Part shown: piece after piece, positions 60,661-64,000 of the stretch | Layout of the letters: the number at the start of each line of letters is the position of its first letter | Numbering within the stretch: position 1 is the stretch's first letter | Source of the DNA: Erythrophleum ivorense | Lineage: Eukaryota > Streptophyta > Magnoliopsida > Fabales > Fabaceae | Direction: 5' to 3' | Assembly (NCBI GenBank): GCA_026724425.1 | Contig: JAIUCV010000397.1 | Coordinates: 558,001 to 622,000 of the forward strand | DNA length: 64,000 nucleotides | Translations under genes and position numbers: made by a program | The notes under the pieces: model-generated | The model's database searches: none | Told to the model about the DNA's origin: nothing | Seen by the model: only the letters and a program-made list of their open reading frames with translations

Positions 60661-61190
60661 AACCAAGAGAGATGGCTCCTCCTCCCAGACCACAGACCCA
60701 GGGTAGAGTTTTTGCCCTATCACAGCAAGAGGCTAGCCAATCCCCGAGTCTGATTCAAGGTACCATTAAGATAAATGATTTTTCAGTAACTGCCTTATTT
60801 GATTCGGGCGCTAACCATTCTTTCATATCATATGACTGTGTTAAGAGGTCGGGTATGAGTATGCATACATTGCCATATGAGTTGCATGTATCCACCCCCA
60901 CTGGAAACTGAGCCATCACCTCCCATGCTTGTTTGAATTGTGTGATCCAGTTTAATCATTGCCTGATCACCCTTGATTTGATTTTCATACCCCTCATTGA
61001 AATTGACGTGATAATTGGCATGAACTGGATGTCTGCAAATAATGCCACACTAGATTGTAGCCACATGTGTATTACTTTACCTAAGTGTGGGACTATGCCT
61101 AGTACTAGGGTTGAGTTATATGTCATGACCACCTCCCAAGCTGAGAGATCTCTAGGGCATGGTTGTCAGGGGTATTTGGTCTTCTTTTCA
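60661..61190 (+). pseudogene. Protease of element 2, with in-frame TGA
   Basis: Aspartic protease with the catalytic motif LFDSGANHSF (DSG codons at 60801-60809), followed by EIDVIIGMNWMSANN. A TGA at 60909-60911 stops the frame within the domain; the downstream sequence continues in the same frame and still aligns with element 1. The stop lies at a position that is Tyr-Ser-Met-Ile in element 1, so a point mutation is likelier than a programmed site. Confidence 0.88.
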
Positions 61191-62719
61191 GTTCAGGCTG
61201 AGGTAGAAGAGGGTATAGAGGAGATCCCCGTAGTGAGGGAGTTCCCAGAAGTATTTCCCAAAGAGATTAGTGGACTGTCCCCAAAGAGAGAGGTCGAGTT
61301 TCCTATAGACATCGCACCTGGGGCGGGTCCAGTGTCTAAGGCCCCGTATAGAATGGCCCCCACTGAGCTAGCAGAGCTTAAGAAACAGATAGAGGAACTG
61401 TTAGAAAAGGTTTTTATCAGACCTAATGTCTCATCGTGGGGAGCCACAGTTCTATTTGTAAAGAAGAAAGATGGGAGCCTTAGGTTATGTATAGACTACC
61501 GGGAACTCAATAAGATCACCATTAAGAATAAGTACCCTCTCCCTCGCATCTATGACCTCCTAGATCAATTAGTAGGAGCATTGGTGTTTTCTAAGATAGA
61601 CCTTAGTCGGGATATCACCAGCTCAGGATAAAGGCAGATGATATTCCCAAGACAGCCTTTAGAACCAGATACGGGCACTATGAATTCTTAGTCATGCCTT
61701 TCGGGTTAACGAATGCACCTGCAGTTTTTATGGATTACATGAACAGAGTCTTCAGGCCATATCTAGACAAGTTCGTAGTAGTCTTCATAGATGATATTCT
61801 TATCTACTCGAAAAGTAGAGAGGAACATAAGCAGCATCTAAGATTAGCCTTGGAAACCCTGAGAGAAAGACAGTTGTACGCTAAACTTAGTAAATGTGAT
61901 TTCTGGCTCACTAAGGTTCAGTTTCTTGGTCATGTGATCTCCCAGGCAGGGGTCGCAGTAGATCCCCATAAGGTAGAGGCAGTATTACAGTGGGAGAGAC
62001 CCAGGACAGTGACAGAGATCAGGAGCTTTCTAGGTTTAGCAGGGTATTATAGAAGGTTTATTCAGGGCTTTTCTCAGATAGCAATGCCAATGACCCGGCT
62101 TACTAGAAAGAATGTGTCATTTGTGTGGAATGAGAAATGTGAGAGTAGTTTTCAAGGTTTGAAGTACAAGTTGACCAAGGCTCCAGTTCTAGTACTCCCT
62201 GACCCTAGAGAAACTTTTGTAGTATACAGTGATGCCTCTAAGAAAGGGTTAAGATGCGTACTCATGCAGAAAGGCCAAGTGGTAGCTTATGCTTCTAGAC
62301 AATTAAAACCTTATGAGGAAAACTACCCCACACATGACTTAGAGTTAGCCGCAGTGGTATTTGCTCTGAAAATATGGAGACACTACTTATATGGGGCAGC
62401 AATAGAAGTGTATAGCGACCACAAGAATCTTAAGTATCTATTTGAGCAGAAAGAGCTAAATATGAGACAAAGAAGATGGTTAGAATTTTTGAAAGATTAT
62501 GAGTTCACATTGAAATACCATCCAGGTAAAGCTAATGTGGTAGCTGAAACCCTAAGTAGAAAATCCATACATGTGGCCTGTATGATGATCCGAGAGCAGG
62601 AATTGATTGAGAAATTCAGAGACATGAGTCTCTCCTGCGAGGTGTGTTTAGAAAAATTGTTAATGAATGAAACCCGATTAGAAAGTGACCTGAGAGATCA
62701 GATAAGAGAGGCTCAATAG
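61191..62719 (+). pseudogene. Reverse transcriptase and RNase H of element 2, one frameshift
   Basis: Motifs: FPEVFPKEISGLS, SKAPYRMAPTELAELKKQ, SSWGATVLFVKKKDGSLR, LCIDYRELNKIT, NKYPLPRI, then MPFGLTNAPAVFMDYMN and the catalytic VVFIDDILIYS (FIDD at 61784-61795). A single-base loss near 61605, just after KIDL, shifts the frame; the track resumes before 61694. RNase H follows with the catalytic YSDASKKG (Asp at 62231), THDLELAAVVFALK and YSDHKNLKYLF, intact unlike element 1. The frame ends at a TAG at 62717 in the linker to integrase. Confidence 0.93.
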
Positions 62720-63781
62720 TTAGATGATCATGTAAAGAAAATTAGAATCCAGATGACCCAAAGTGATGTTCAGGAGTTCAATCTGTCTGAGGATGATATA
62801 GTGAGGTACAGGGATAGGCTGTATGTGCCTAGGAACACCAAGATCAAAGAGAAGATATTAGATGAGGCACATAAGAGTAAATACACCATTCATCCGGGTA
62901 GTAGTAAAATGTACCAAGATTTGAAAAGAATGTTCTGGTGGCCCGGGATGAAAGCAGACATAGCAGAATATGTCTCCCGATGTTTGATATGTTAGAGGGT
63001 GAAAATAGAACACCAGAAACCAGCTGGATTACTTCAACCTCTAGATATCCCAGAGTGGAAATGGGATAGCATAGCTATGGATTTTGTCATGGGTTTGCCC
63101 AGGACATTATCGAGCTATGATGCAATATGGGTAATAGTGGATAGGTTAACAAAGTCAGCACACTTCCTACCTATGAAAGCCACTTATACCCTAGATAAGT
63201 TAGCCCAGCTGTACATCAGGGAGATAGTTAGACTGCATGGTGTGCCTAAGAGCATAGTGTCAGATAGAGATCCCAGATTCACATCAAATTTCTAAAGATC
63301 GTTACAAGATGCTCTAGGCACCAGACTTAGATTTAGTACAGCCTACCACCCTCAGACGGATGGATAGACAAAGAGAACCATCCAAACCCTAGAGGACATG
63401 TTGAGGGCATGTGTACTAGAAATGAAAGGGAACTGGGACACATACTTGCCTCTAGCAGGGTTTGCCTATAATAACAGTAATCATGCTAGCATACAGATGG
63501 CACCGTATGAGGCATTGTATGGGAGGAAGTGTAGGTCCCCAATGTGTTGGGTTGAGCTAGGAGAGCGGAGCCTCATAGGCCCAGAATTGGTGGATCAAAC
63601 CTCTAGACAGATAGAAACCATTAGAAGGAAACTTCTGACGGCCCAAAGTAGACAGAAAAGCTATACAGATAAACGTAGACGGCCGTTAGAGTTTGAGGTT
63701 GGAGACCATGTTTTCATTAAGGTATCTCCATTCACAAGAATAGGTAGGTCCATTAAGAGTAAAAAGCTCAGTCCAAAGTAG
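62720..63781 (+). pseudogene. Integrase of element 2, several stops, catalytic Glu replaced
   Basis: The HHCC zinc region is visible as HKSKYTIHPGSSKMYQDLKR ... FWWPGMK ... RCLIC. The first catalytic Asp is in AMDFVMGLP and the second in VSDRDPRF. The third position of the DD35E triad, 35 residues on, is Lys (AAG at 63371-63373) beside a TAG at 63365. Other stops: 62993, 63293 and 63779. C-terminal motifs include YEALYGRKCRSPMC and RQKSYTDKRRRPLEFEVGD. It would integrate cDNA; this copy is inactive on two counts. Confidence 0.91.
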
Positions 63782-64000
63782 ATAGGTCCTTTCCAGATTC
63801 TAGATAAAGTAGGACCTATAGCATACAGACTAGCTCTTCCTCCAAACATAAGCCAAGTTCATAATGTTTTCCATGTTTCCCAATTGAAAAAGTACCAGCT
63901 CGACCCCTCACATGTCATAGAATATGAGAATGTGTAGTTACAGGAGAATCTATCCTATATAGTATCACCAAATCGGATCGTGGATGTTAGACTCAAATAG
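63782..64000 (+). pseudogene. Integrase C-terminus of element 2, leading into the chromodomain, cut by window
   Basis: The frame continues with IGPFQILDKVGPIAYRLALP, then VFHVSQLKKYQLDPSHVIEY. Stops at 63935 and at the last codon (63998-64000). The final residues RIVDVRLK correspond to the first residues of the chromodomain-like tail of element 1, so the domain itself lies outside. Confidence 0.87.

Larger units (their letters stand above)
56398..64000 (+). mobile_element. Element 2: Ty3/gypsy chromovirus (Tekay/Del-like), right part outside window
   Basis: 5' LTR (56398-59314), PBS, gag, protease, reverse transcriptase, RNase H and integrase are seen. The chromodomain, polypurine tract and 3' LTR lie beyond the window. 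Coding sequence is better kept than in element 1, with a long open frame at 59475-60911 and another at 61694-62719, but at least eight in-frame stops and one frameshift break it. Proteins are clearly related to element 1 (same motifs in the same order), while the LTRs are of another family. Confidence 0.94.

Noticed and set aside
60243..60662. 139-codon minus-strand ORF
   Set aside because: It is the antisense shadow of the well-supported gag frame of element 2.
60909..60911. TGA between gag and pol as programmed readthrough
   Set aside because: It falls inside the protease domain after the DSG motif, not at a gag-pol border, and element 1 has no stop there. Mutation is simpler.

Overview
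The window is plant nuclear DNA, most likely from a repeat-rich, heterochromatic region of a large-genome dicot. It is AT-rich and packed with long LTR retrotransposon sequence. No cellular gene, tRNA or rRNA could be supported. All recognisable coding sequence belongs to two Ty3/gypsy chromoviruses, probably of the Tekay/Del lineage. That placement rests on gag-protease-RT-RNaseH-integrase order in one frame, a tRNA-iMet-type primer binding site, a chromodomain-like C-terminus in element 1, and long LTRs of the TGTAAC...CA type. Both elements carry many stops and frameshifts and look dead.

Layout. Element 1 (+) fills 1-9986: a 5' LTR cut by the window start, PBS at 2262, decayed gag-pol at 2486-7004, polypurine tract at 7035 and 3' LTR at 7050-9986. 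Its 5' LTR carries an internal inversion relative to the 3' LTR. From 9987 to 56397 the window is a graveyard of solo or truncated LTRs nested in one another, with almost no internal coding regions. I sort them into families: A (LTR of element 1), B (about 3.4-3.9 kb, at least nine copies), C (LTR of element 2), D (one minus-strand copy) and E (a different, Tat/Athila-like LTR). Most B, C and D copies and the solo A copy can be closed to the base by 5-bp target-site duplications (TSDs), several of them perfect: CCATG, TATTG, TAATA, CTTAG, TATAT. The deepest stack is four levels: E-type LTR > minus-strand B > plus-strand B > C. Element 2 (+) starts at 56398 and runs off the window end at 64000 before its chromodomain and 3' LTR.

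The most unusual signals are structural and lie in the LTRs. Families B and C share a homologous 3' body but have unrelated 5' (promoter) ends. That body holds a degenerate array with about 180-190 bp between units and, in most copies, a 31-bp minisatellite. Family C carries clusters of short palindromes built on TCGCTATAGCGA near its 5' end, echoed by CG-cored versions in family A. A decayed minus-strand coding fragment at about 10.05-10.72 kb may come from an endogenous pararetrovirus; this is tentative. I found no convincing novel gene system; the interest is in LTR architecture and nesting history.
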